Below, piece after piece: positions 17,011 through 24,616 of a DNA stretch of 24,616 nucleotides; position 1 is the stretch's first letter; every line of letters starts with the position of its first letter. This DNA is from SHAN690 sp023262195 (lineage in GTDB: Bacteria; Bacteroidota; Bacteroidia; Flavobacteriales_G; Salibacteraceae). The position numbers and the translations under genes are program-made. The stretch lies in NCBI GenBank assembly GCA_038142005.1, contig JAYQJE010000002.1, positions 1 through 24,616 of the forward strand, written 5' to 3'. Below the pieces are notes generated by a model. That model saw only the letters and a program-made list of their open reading frames with translations, was not told where the DNA came from and did not search any database.

Positions 17011-18782
17011 TCTATGCGCAGAATCGGATATATATTGTGCCTATTACGCTCATAATGATCGCTATTTCTATACAGGAAGTAGAGTTGTGAAAAAGCGTCA
17101 TTCGCGAATATTGAGTCTTTCGCTTTCATCTCTTCAAAAGTGCGAGCCAAAGCAGAATCACTTTCTAAGAGTTTTTCCGCCTCACGATCAAATATGTATG
17201 ATGAGAACCACTCTTTTTGCATCAATACTTCATCAAAAAAATTCCAGTTGAAATAGCTGTCCGGAGCCTCTGGTTCAAGAGTTTCTAGAATAAAGCGTTT
17301 CTTATCTTGCTCGGTATCGATTAGGTAGTGTGTGCCTCCCAATATGGTGTGTGACCAATATTGCTTCTCTACTGATGTGTTGCGGTGAATATAATGCCCC
17401 TCATATGGGTTCTTTGGGGTTTGTGTCTCAAGAATTTCATAAGCAACCACATCCATGGTGGTATCGTGTTCTAGCGGCTTCATTTTTACGCCATTCCAAG
17501 TGAGTCGATCGATCACCTCACTCCATGCTCTAGGTACAAGATAATATGATGGTACAGAGACGGTTGTTTTAGGCTTCATAACATTGTAATAGGGGATAGG
17601 CTTGGTCCAAATCGAATCTCTATTGTAATACAGTTGGGGTTGACCTGTCACAGAGCTCGTGTCTTTGTAGGCCTGGTAACCTTTAAAAACCAATTCTTCT
17701 ACTAGGCTGGAGTCTAGTTCCCAATCTATATGCATTTCGCCCAATGCACGATCAGTTTTTAACTGCTCCTCTCTTGCTGCAATTATGTGATCTTTGAGCT
17801 GTGCTGATGCATCGAGAAGGCTTTCCAGAAATCTTTTCGTTGATTCAACCCTTTGATCGAAGGGTTTGAGCATATGTGTTTCGGTAAGCATACCGATGCT
17901 ATGATGTAGCGCAGTGTATCCTGTTGAATATCTTGGAGAATCATAAAATGCCGAGAATCCATGTTCAGGCGAACCACCATGTACGTTAACATATGGAATC
18001 ATTTCATCTTCTTTTTTCTTCATCATGTCAAAAAGAAGCGGGGAGAGTTCATCTCTCACGGTTGTTCCCAAATGCTTGCCAAGCTTATCAGGTTGTGACA
18101 CTAAGTAGGTCATGGTATATGGGTAGTCGGCACCATTGGTAACATGAGTTTCGAGATAGATGTCCGGATCAAGAGATGAGAATAATTGATTGAATGATTG
18201 GGCGTTTCTACTGTCACATTTAATAAAGTCTCGATTCAAGTCTAGGTTTCTGCTGTTTCCTCTAAAACCATAAGATTCAGGGCCGTTTTGATTTGCTCTA
18301 CTGCAGCAGTTTCTATTCATTGCACCACCAACATTGTAGAATGGAATAATTGCAAGAATGATGTCGTCAAGCTTGTTTTTCACATCTGCGTTGCTTAGGA
18401 GTTCGCGCGTAAAAATCATTGACGCGTCAATGCCATCCGGTTCACCGGGGTGTATTCCATTATTTACAAGCAGAATGAGTTTATTGTCGGGGTGGAGTTT
18501 TTCTAGTGAAAAATTACGCTCCTTATTTAAGATAATTAGGTGTAGCGGCCTACCAGCATCAGTATCTCCAAACTCAATTACCTTCAAATAGGGTGAACGA
18601 GATTCCAACGCTTTCCACCAGTCAATTCCTTGTTCATAGGTCGTGGTGGCTTTACCATCGCTGATCTCATATGGCGTTCTATAGCTAGCCAAATCACTAC
18701 CCTCATTTGAACATGAGAATGTTCCAATTAAGATTATGAGATACACACTTAGTTTTTTGATCTTTAATAGTCTTGGAGGCAT
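17007..18782 (-). CDS. M14-family zinc carboxypeptidase, probable lipoprotein
   Basis: This is an exported zinc peptidase of 591 residues. The N-terminus has a hydrophobic signal (LSVYLIILIG) and a Cys at 24 in GTFSCS, a loose lipobox, so it is probably lipid-anchored. M14 hallmarks are HPGE (His111, Glu114), the DLNRDF segment (about 181-186), the third zinc ligand His213 in YLETH, and the catalytic Glu301 in MLTETHML. The C-terminal half (about 330-591) has no recognised domain. Such proteins trim peptides outside the cytoplasm, but the substrate is unknown. Its last bases overlap the RecQ start, an unexpected pairing that may only reflect a shared transcript. Confidence 0.88.
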   Translation of the reverse strand: MPPRLLKIKKLSVYLIILIGTFSCSNEGSDLASYRTPYEISDGKATTTYEQGIDWWKALESRSPYLKVIEFGDTDAGRPLHLIILNKERNFSLEKLHPDNKLILLVNNGIHPGEPDGIDASMIFTRELLSNADVKNKLDDIILAIIPFYNVGGAMNRNCCSRANQNGPESYGFRGNSRNLDLNRDFIKCDSRNAQSFNQLFSSLDPDIYLETHVTNGADYPYTMTYLVSQPDKLGKHLGTTVRDELSPLLFDMMKKKEDEMIPYVNVHGGSPEHGFSAFYDSPRYSTGYTALHHSIGMLTETHMLKPFDQRVESTKRFLESLLDASAQLKDHIIAAREEQLKTDRALGEMHIDWELDSSLVEELVFKGYQAYKDTSSVTGQPQLYYNRDSIWTKPIPYYNVMKPKTTVSVPSYYLVPRAWSEVIDRLTWNGVKMKPLEHDTTMDVVAYEILETQTPKNPYEGHYIHRNTSVEKQYWSHTILGGTHYLIDTEQDKKRFILETLEPEAPDSYFNWNFFDEVLMQKEWFSSYIFDREAEKLLESDSALARTFEEMKAKDSIFANDAFSQLYFLYRNSDHYERNRHNIYPILRIE

Positions 18783-18844
18783 AGTAGGGTAGGTCTTAAA
18801 ACGGGCAATTTGCTAATTTTTGTGTAAACACAATCACTAAATCT

Positions 18845-19850
18845 ATGAAAGCACCTAAACTATTTTACATCACAAGAGGCCTGATTGCGGCATTATCACT
18901 CGCAAGCTGCTCAGGAGAACCAATTCACATAGAACGTACTACTACCATTGATGCTCCTATCGATTTCGTCTGGGAACACACCAATAGCCTCGCAGATATG
19001 AATGCTTGGTCGCCTTGGATGGATAGAGACCCGGATATGACGCAAGCCTATGAGGGCGAAGATGGAACTGTAGGTGCCGTTTATTCTTGGAGTAGCGAGA
19101 AGGAGGATGTTGGGTCAGGAAGTCAAACAATATCAGAAATATCAGATAATTCCATAACCACACATCTTGTTTTTTGAAGGCATGGGAGAAGCGGATGCGT
19201 CCATGGTTTTGGAAGAAAAGGATGGAATGACTTTAGCAGCATGGAACTACGATCAGGAAAATCCTTTCCCTATGAATATCATTATGATGTTCATTGATAT
19301 GGATGAAATGCTTGGACCTGATTACCAGCAAGGCGTTGACAACCTCAAAGCATTGGTTGAGTCTAACAAGGCTTCAAGAAATGAGTTTGGAGGCTTCACC
19401 ATTGAAAAAGTAGACCTCGGTGATCGCACTTATCTTGGGGTGAGGGATACGGTATCTATGGATGCTATGCAATCGTTTTTTGCAGCTGGTTACGCTAAAA
19501 CGATGAAAGGAATGGCTAAGTCAGGTGTCGAAGTGGCGGGAGCACCGTCTGCGTTATACTTTGTTTGGGATCAGGAAAATGGTCAGTCAGAGGCAATGGC
19601 CGCGATGCCAGCGGAACCAGGTTCTATGGCGGATAACCTAGCGAGCTTTAGTGTTTCTGGGCCAGCGATAATGATTGACTACACTGGTGCATATGAAGGA
19701 TTAATGGCTCCTCATCAAGCTATGGAAGAGTATATGGCTTGGCATAAAATTGAAATGAATGGTCCTGCAATTGAGGAGTACACAAATGATCTTACAACAG
19801 TGGCAGACGCCTCAGAATTAAACACAAAGATTTACTATCCAATTAAGTAG
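18845..19850 (+). CDS. SRPBCC-domain exported protein with a GyrI-like C-terminal half (one frameshift)
   Basis: This is a probable lipoprotein of about 334 residues. The N-terminal signal ends LSLASCSG, a good lipobox with Cys near residue 19. Residues about 25-150 form an SRPBCC/polyketide-cyclase-like domain (TTTIDAPIDFVWEHTNSL, MNAWSPWMDRDP), a helix-grip fold that binds hydrophobic ligands. The second half (FGGFTIEKVDLGDRTYLGVR onward) resembles the GyrI-like/AraC effector-binding fold. A T run at 19170-19175 has one base too many; removing it gives THLVFEGMGEADASM, continuous with the SRPBCC domain. It is divergent from the M14 peptidase, with only 62 bases between starts. The ligand is unknown. 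Confidence 0.82.
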
Positions 19851-19876
19851 GGTTAGCGCTATCTAAAACATGATTT

Positions 19877-19909
19877 ACCCCACATTGAGATAACTCAGTG
19901 TGGGGTTTT
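19877..19909 (+). terminator. Rho-independent terminator after the SRPBCC gene
   Basis: A 13-bp stem (ACCCCACATTGAG and CTCAGTGTGGGGT, one T-G pair) has the loop ATAA and ends in TTTT. It lies 27 bases after the SRPBCC stop and separates this gene from the FKBP/desaturase pair. Confidence 0.85.
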
Positions 19910-19991
19910 CAACACTAGGGTGAGTATTTTCATAAAGTCAACAATCGCTCATGCAAGCTGTTTCTCTTACCTTCGCATTTTAATTTTTTCT

Positions 19992-20420
19992 ATGAGTACC
20001 GTAAATAACAACGACACAATTTCATTACACTATTCAGGAACCCTTAACAACGGTGAGCAATTTGACTCCTCTGAAGGTCGTGAACCTTTAAAGTTTGAGG
20101 TTGGTGCAGGTCAAGTAATTCCAGGTTTTGATAAGGCTGTTCTTGGAATGAAAAAGGACGAACAAAAAAAGTTTACCATCCCCGCAGCTGAAGCCTACGG
20201 TGAGGCCAAGGAAGAGTTGGTATATGAGGTTCCGAAAGCTTCTATACCTGCTGAGCTTAACCCATCTAAAGGTCAACGATTAGTATCGAACTTAGAAGAT
20301 GGGCGTCAAATTCCGGTCACTGTTTCTAACGTGACAGAAGATACAATTACACTCGATGCCAACCACCCATTGGCTGGTCAGGATTTAACATTCGATATTA
20401 AAATCGTGGACATCCATTAA
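19992..20420 (+). CDS. FKBP-type peptidyl-prolyl isomerase, SlyD-like
   Basis: This is a cytosolic cis-trans prolyl isomerase and chaperone of 142 residues. The FKBP core is visible in HYSGTLNNGEQFDSS, FEVGAGQVIPGFDKAVLGM and KKFTIPAAEAYGE. An insert-in-flap domain follows (about 70-125: EVPKASIPAEL, then RQIPVTVSNVTEDTITLD and NHPLAGQDLTFDIK), the SlyD/SlpA arrangement. There is no His-rich metal-binding tail. I chose ATG 19992; a TACCTTCG box at 19968-19975, one mismatch from the -7 consensus, lies inside the longer open frame, and the upstream extension is not FKBP-like. It lies 23 bases before the second desaturase and may share its transcript. Confidence 0.92.
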   Translation: MSTVNNNDTISLHYSGTLNNGEQFDSSEGREPLKFEVGAGQVIPGFDKAVLGMKKDEQKKFTIPAAEAYGEAKEELVYEVPKASIPAELNPSKGQRLVSNLEDGRQIPVTVSNVTEDTITLDANHPLAGQDLTFDIKIVDIH

Positions 20421-20443
20421 TAGTAATCCTAATTTTTTTTCTT

Positions 20444-21551
20444 ATGCAAGGAGTACCACGATATAATCGTAAAAACAATCAAGAGTTTGCTCGAACTTTA
20501 AGATCTCGGGTAAATCAATATTTCGAAGACAACAATTTTGATCGGTCTGGCGGAAATCGAATCATAGGTAAAACACTGGTAATGTTCGTGCTATATTTTC
20601 TGCCTTTTTGTGCTTTTAATGGCTGTGGAATTAACCGCTTGGCAATACATAATCTGCTCCATAATCATGGGTATTGGTGTGGCTGGTATTGGTTTAGGAA
20701 TAATGCACGAAGCGGTTCATGGTTCATTTTCAAATAAAAAATGGGTGAATACCGTATTTGGATATTCTCTAAATCTTATTGGAGGAAATATGCTCTCATG
20801 GCGTATTCAACATAATATCTTACATCATAGCTTTACTAATGTGAGAGGGTTAGATGAAGATTTGGAAGCCGGTAATATTATGAGGTTTACTCCTCATGAA
20901 CCTTGGAAACCTCGTCACCGATTTCAATATATCTACGCATGGGCGCTTTACTCGCTGATGACATTCAGTTGGGTGCTCGTTAAGGATTTCAAGCGTATTG
21001 CCAAGTATCATAAACTCGGACTGCTAGAAGGTCAGAATGTGAAATTCTCAAATGCAATGTTGACCATTGCGGTCTCCAAGATTGTATACATTTCGTACAT
21101 GATCATACTTCCAATTTTTGTTGGTGGATACAGTCCTGTGGTGGTATTGGCTGGTTTTGTGCTTATGCATTTAATTGGTGGTTTAATGTTGGCGATGATT
21201 TTTCAACCAGCACATATTATGGAAGATCACGATTTTGTTCCTGATGGAGTGTCTGAATTAGAAATGTGTTATGAAGCACACCAGCTTAGCACCACAAGTA
21301 ATTTTGCACCGACCAACAAGCTGCTTACATGGTTTTGCGGAGGGCTTAATTACCAAGTCGAGCACCATATTTTCCCTAGCATTAGTCATGTGCACTATCC
21401 TGCAATATCCAAGATCGTGGAAAAGACTGCAACGGAGTATGGAGTTCCATATCGAAGTGTGCCGAGTTTTCGAGAGGCGCTGAAAATTCACCAACGCACT
21501 ATGAAGAAGCTGAGCATACCGGATTATACTGGTTCACTGAAAGCAGCATAA
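20444..21551 (+). CDS. Second membrane fatty acid desaturase (one frameshift)
   Basis: This is a di-iron membrane desaturase of about 368 residues, paralogous to the one at 4710-5823. The His boxes are HEAVH, HNILHH and QVEHH. The N-terminus (NQEFARTLRSRVNQYFEDN) aligns without gaps to the other copy (NQDFYKTLKQRIDNYFEEN). A T run at 20605-20609 is one base too long; removing it gives YFLPFVLLMAVELTAWQYII, the first membrane helices. Box one has Val where the paralogue has Asn (HEAVHGS against HDANHGS), so substrate or regiospecificity may differ. It follows the FKBP gene by 23 bases and is closed by a terminator. Confidence 0.9.
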
Positions 21552-21572
21552 TTCAACGTAAGTTATTAGAAG

Positions 21573-21600
21573 AAGCCTCATAATCACGGGGCTTTTTTTT
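21573..21600 (+). terminator. Rho-independent terminator after desaturase 2
   Basis: AAGCCTC pairs with GGGGCTT (one T-G pair) around an 8-base loop and is followed by a run of T. Confidence 0.75.
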
Positions 21601-21624
21601 GTGCAGGATTTGATGGTCAAATCA

Positions 21625-21632
21625 TACATTTG
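21625..21632 (+). promoter_or_regulatory. -7 box of the tRNA-Leu promoter
   Basis: TACATTTG is an exact match to TAnnTTTG, 13 bases upstream of the tRNA-Leu 5' end. A TTTG at 21609-21612 is closer than the usual -33 spacing. The intact promoter in front of a broken tRNA implies that the tRNA was once functional. Confidence 0.5.
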
Positions 21633-21645
21633 TCAAGCTCTCATT

Positions 21646-21717
21646 GCCCGGGTGGTGAAATTGGTAGACACGCACGCTTGAGGGGCGTGTGTCGCAAGAC
21701 GTGCTGGTTCGACTCCA
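21646..21717 (+). tRNA. tRNA-Leu (anticodon GAG), 3' end missing
   Basis: The 5' acceptor GCCCGGG, D-arm, anticodon stem CACGC/GCGTG with loop TTGAGGG (anticodon GAG), and the variable arm (GTGTCGCAAGACGTGC) all fit tRNA-Leu. The T-arm begins normally (GGTTCGACTCCA), but the sequence then becomes unrelated. The 3' T-stem and the CCCGGGC needed to pair with the acceptor are absent. As written it cannot form a functional tRNA. The cause is either a genomic junction (integration or deletion) or an assembly join. Confidence 0.85.
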
Positions 21718-21728
21718 ATAGGACTCGA

Positions 21729-22509
21729 TTGAATGATAATCTTCTTAAAGAAAAACAAGAGGAGTTTGATCGGATGAGGGGTCAGTGGACGGAGCACGAA
21801 ACTGCGGTCGAGCAGAAAATCAAGCAATTATGTCAAACACACCTAATTAATTACATAGAAAAAGTTCCATTTAGAGGCAATCCAGATAATGCAATTGAAA
21901 TTTGTGATGAGTATATAATTTTCGATGCAAAGAGCCCTGCCAATGAAGATTTGACCAACTTTCCTAAATACATTAAAGCCCAAACTGACAATGTAAAGAA
22001 GTATGCGAATCAAGAATCGGTAAGAAAAGATATTTTTCTCGTAATTCCATCAAACACAATTGAAACCATCTCCCAATTGACCTATAATATGGGAGACTAT
22101 AATGTTTATGTAATAACGACAGACTCTCTAGAGCCAATCATTTTGTCTTTAAAAAAGATTGAAGAATACGAGTTTGCTGAACAGCTAAGTCCTGAAGAAA
22201 GAGACAATATTTGTCGAGTCATTGGGAAATTTGCTCACACAACAAAGCGAAAATTCAGATTGATCAATTCTTCGCAAATCAGTTTATTGAACTACTCGTA
22301 AAGTGTACAAAAATGACTTACCCGAAGACCTATTAAAATCTGTTATTGAATTTGAAAAAGCAGAAAAGCTCAATCCACCTACTGAGCGCAGAGCAAAACA
22401 AATATTAACTAAAGACCTTCAAGAGAAGAACGACTCGATAAATGCAGAAGCTCAAATAAGGGATATAGCTATTCCAAATTCATTCAATGAAGTGAAGAAA
22501 TTGGAGTAA
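21729..22509 (+). CDS. Probable PD-(D/E)XK nuclease-like protein, N-terminus likely truncated (two frameshifts)
   Basis: After repair this is about 260 residues from the first TTG; an in-frame ATG lies at 21774. The beginning is a charged coiled-coil-like helix (LLKEKQEEFDRMRGQW). The core contains NPDNAIEICDEYIIFDAKSP, whose spaced acidic residues and D-x-K resemble the PD-(D/E)XK nuclease motif. It continues KKDIFLVIPSNT-like, GDYNVYVITTDSLEPII, then EYEFAEQLSPEERDNI. Two A runs (22250-22253 and 22309-22313) are each one base short. Repair joins the tail KIQIDQFFANQFIELLVKC, then EFEKAEKLNPPTERRAKQI. I recall similar Bacteroidota proteins with a membrane anchor and longer coiled coil before this core; that part is missing here, where the frame abuts the broken tRNA-Leu. 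Function is unproven; DNA cleavage is only inferred. Confidence 0.65.
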
Positions 22510-22563
22510 CCTACGAGTTAAAAAAGAATGGTAGGTGTACGATAAAAACTTCGATTGTTCCTC

Positions 22564-22593
22564 ATCTATCATTTCTGCTATTGGCAATATTCT
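22564..22593. repeat. 30-base direct repeat shared with 24106-24135
   Basis: The 30 bases spanning the stop codon and 3' flank of the M48-TPR gene are identical to those at the end of the neighbouring TPR gene. Since about half lies outside the coding region, this marks a segmental duplication rather than selection on protein sequence. Confidence 0.85.
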
Positions 22594-24065
22594 TTAATGA
22601 GATTATATGCTTTATATTCTCCAACTCCCGCCTTGCTTAAATCCAGGCAACCACCGTTTTTGTCGCCTAAGAATATTTTTGCGTACGCTCCTAATATGCT
22701 AACGCCTTACTAGGATCGAGTTCAATCACCTTGTTATAGTCTTGTATCGCGCCGATGTAGTCTTCTAAGGCAAACTTAGCGCCTGCTCTATTGTGATATG
22801 CGGATCCGTGACTAGGGTCGAGTTCAATCACCTTGTTATAGTCTTGTATAGCGCCAGTAAGTCTCCTAAACGACTCTTTGCGATTGCTCTATTGTAGTAT
22901 ACATCAGCTTTGTAAGGGTCAAGTTCAATCGCCTTGTTATAGTCTTGTATCGCGCCAGTATAGTCTCCTAAACTATGCTTATCTATTCCTCTATTGTTGT
23001 ATGCATCAACAAAATCAGGGTCTAATTCAATCGCCTTGTTATAGTCTTGTATAGCGCCAGTATAGTCTCCTAAATCATCCTTAGCGCATCCTCTATTGTT
23101 GTATGCATCAACAAAATCAGGGTCTAATTCAATCGCCTTGTTAAAGTCTTGTATCGCACCTCTGTATTCTCCTAATTCAAACTTAGCGTATCCTCTATCG
23201 TAGTATGCTCTTGCATAATCTGGGTCGAGTTCAATAGCCTTGTTAAAGTCTTGTATAGCTCCTATATTGTCTCCTAAACTATGCTTATCTATTCCTCTAT
23301 TGATGTATGCATCAACAAAATCAGGGTCTAATTCAATCGCCTTGTTATAGTCTTGTATAGCGCCAGTATAGTCTCCTAAATCATCCTTAGCGAAAGCACT
23401 GTAGAAATACTCTTCTGCGGTCTGCTTAGAAGGCGAAACCTTTGTCTTCAGCACCTCATTACCTCGTGCCTTATTGTAGCCAGTCTCCACAGCCTTGAGC
23501 CTCTTGGATAAACTTGGGTGAGTGGAGTATGTATCATCGCCATTATCTGCGACACCTCTCAGAGTATTTTGCATCGAAGACAAGCTATGTCCAAGTTTAC
23601 CCATTATGAACCCTGCAAATTCATCCGCCTCTAACTCTTCAATCCTCTGCTCAGAAAGTGTATTTGATGTCGGGGCATAGTCAGACAAGAGCATCACAAT
23701 ATCTTGTGAATGTCCGTTGATATGATGTCCTACCTCGTGGGCGAGAATGAACAAGTTGGATGAATAACGACCTGATGATATCGAATTCAAAAAATTAGGG
23801 TTGTAAAAGATATAGCGTATGCCTTGCATTGTCACCGCTGCTGCATTGTTAATGTTATCACAAGGCTGCACCACAAACCGATTCTTAGCCCCAATTACCG
23901 ACAGTATATCCTCAATAGCCGAATTAGCATCTCTGTAATTAGAGAATTGACTCCCTTGAAGTGCTTTACAAAGCTGAATAGCTTCTCCCTTGTTTCCATA
24001 ATCCGCCTGAGCAGTCAGATTCAATGAAGCCAAAAGAAAAGCGCTGAAATGATGCCGATTCTCAT
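22578..24065 (-). CDS. M48-like metallopeptidase with C-terminal TPR array (three indels)
   Basis: This is an exported protein of about 498 residues. Repaired, it starts at ATG 24065 with a signal peptide (MRIGIISALFFLASLNLTAQ); a T run near 24032-24035 is one base short. The M48 domain has the zinc motif HEVGHH (about 110-115) in LFILAHEVGHHINGH and the downstream Glu-rich ligand region EELEADEFAGF. After about residue 210 come seven tetratricopeptide repeats of 34 residues with the core GAIQDYNKAIELDP. The frame breaks again near 22858 (one base missing within repeat six) and near 22691 (about seven bases missing). The true end then reads GGCLDLSKAG, then EYCQ. The peptidase may act on envelope proteins, with the TPRs as a binding scaffold. 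The partner is unknown. Its C-terminus is homologous to the gene upstream. Confidence 0.82.
22697..23400 (-). repeat. 102-bp tandem repeat (TPR-coding)
   Basis: About seven copies of a 102-base unit encode the TPRs. The codons for GAIQDYNKAIELDP are nearly identical in DNA from copy to copy, and copies 1 and 4, and 2 and 5, share further segments (KDDLGDYTG, IDKHSLGD). High DNA identity indicates recent expansion or gene conversion, so copy number may vary between strains and assembly may collapse here. Confidence 0.85.
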
Positions 24066-24105
24066 AACCGTGTTTCGCTCGAAAATAAAGTTTTGATTAC
24101 TCTTT

Positions 24106-24135
24106 ATCTATCATTTCTGCTATTGGCAATATTCT
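24106..24135. repeat. 30-base direct repeat shared with 22564-22593
   Basis: Second copy of the repeat, covering the stop codon and 3' flank of the TPR gene that runs off the right edge. It lies between that gene and the M48-TPR start. Confidence 0.85.
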
Positions 24136-24616
24136 CTAATATATTTATATGCTTCCATTTTCCCCAACTCTCCGGCTTTGCTTAAATCGAGGCAGCCATC
24201 TTTTCTGTAGCCTAACAATAACTTAGCGCTTCCTCTATTGTAATATGCTAATGCGTCACTAGGGTCGAGTTCAATCGCCTTATTATTGTCTTGTATCGCA
24301 CCGATGTAGTCTTCTAAGTTAAACTTAGCGTATCCTCTACTTCTATATGCAAAAGCAGAATTAGGGTTAAGTTCAATAGCCTTGTTAGCGGATTCTAAGA
24401 GATGTAGTGCACTCAGATGTGTGTATCGATCGTTCAATTCATTCATACTGATGCGCTTGCTTCCCAATTCTTTTGCTTTTTCATAGGACTCAATCGCCTT
24501 TAAGAGACTACCGTCCTTAAGCTCGGCATACTTTACGTCTTCGGAGAAATAGATCTGCTCATAGATTCGACCTCGGTAGTACCAAGTTTTTCCGTCGTAT
24601 TTTGTTTTCTCGTGCT
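24120..24616 (-). CDS. TPR-repeat protein (5' end outside window)
   Basis: The open frame enters at the right edge (HEKTKYDGKTWYYRGRIYEQ) and continues through LLKAIESYEKAKELGSKRIS, then two clear TPRs (SANKAIELNPNSAFAYRSRG; YAKFNLEDYIGAIQDNNKAIELDP). It ends DGCLDLSKAG, then YIREYCQ. The final part is closely similar to the end of the M48-TPR protein just downstream, including the DNA after the stop codon. The upstream part differs (EQIYFSEDVKYAELKDGS), consistent with a longer helical-repeat protein. Whether it has its own signal peptide or peptidase domain cannot be seen. It is on the same strand as the M48 gene, 54 bases away, so they probably share a transcript. Confidence 0.75.
   Translation of the reverse strand, partial: HEKTKYDGKTWYYRGRIYEQIYFSEDVKYAELKDGSLLKAIESYEKAKELGSKRISMNELNDRYTHLSALHLLESANKAIELNPNSAFAYRSRGYAKFNLEDYIGAIQDNNKAIELDPSDALAYYNRGSAKLLLGYRKDGCLDLSKAGELGKMEAYKYIREYCQ

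Noticed and set aside
22697..23400. Regular about 102-base spaced repeats resembling a CRISPR or satellite array
   Set aside because: The unit length equals 34 codons, the whole unit is repeated without unique spacers, and it encodes canonical TPRs in one frame.
21646..24616. A complete integrative element at tRNA-Leu
   Set aside because: No integrase, excisionase, relaxase or second attachment copy is visible; only a truncated tRNA and non-mobile genes are seen.

Overview
The window looks like a chromosomal segment of a member of the Bacteroidota, most plausibly a marine Flavobacteriales bacterium. The evidence is a very large secreted protein with Ig/PKD-like repeats of the type IX secretion class, a PBP1+LysM protein beside guaA, a DUF4288 protein, paired front-end-type fatty acid desaturases, and -7 promoter boxes of the TAnnTTTG type upstream of tRNA genes. 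The species cannot be named from the sequence alone. Most genes look like ordinary core genes.

Layout. 1-2883 (-): a large secreted adhesin-like protein running off the left edge, with a short 5'-truncated remnant (2870-3010, +) and a bidirectional terminator beside it. 3129-5823 (-): an RRM RNA-binding protein and a DEAD-box RNA helicase (probable operon), preceded by a fatty acid desaturase. 5824-6667: a gene-poor stretch with tRNA-Pro(GGG), two strong terminators and a possible micro-ORF. 6668-11749 (+): fabG, then an overlapping cluster of guaA, a LysM/PBP1 protein and hemF. 11755-12820 (-): two exported proteins. 13045-14375 (+): a translationally coupled trio of a LiaF-like membrane protein, a DUF4288 protein and a 54-residue membrane peptide. 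14475-18782 (-): an AlkA-type glycosylase, tRNA-Met, RecQ and an M14 peptidase lipoprotein. 18845-21551 (+): an SRPBCC lipoprotein, a SlyD-like FKBP and a second desaturase. 21646-24616: a tRNA-Leu(GAG) without its 3' end, fused to a probably 5'-truncated nuclease-like gene, then a duplicated pair of TPR genes, one with an M48 peptidase domain.

The dominant technical feature is about 21 small indels, many of them in homopolymers, that split twelve otherwise well-conserved genes, including the essential-type gene guaA. This is much more likely sequencing or consensus error than mass pseudogenisation, so I give repaired gene models. Two genes were recovered or extended this way: the secreted protein at 11755-12235 and the nuclease-like gene at 21729-22509.

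I do not see a clear new defence or mobile system. The best candidates for unexpected biology are the junction at the truncated tRNA-Leu, the AT-rich core inside fabG, the duplicated TPR/M48 locus, and the LiaF/DUF4288/micropeptide operon.
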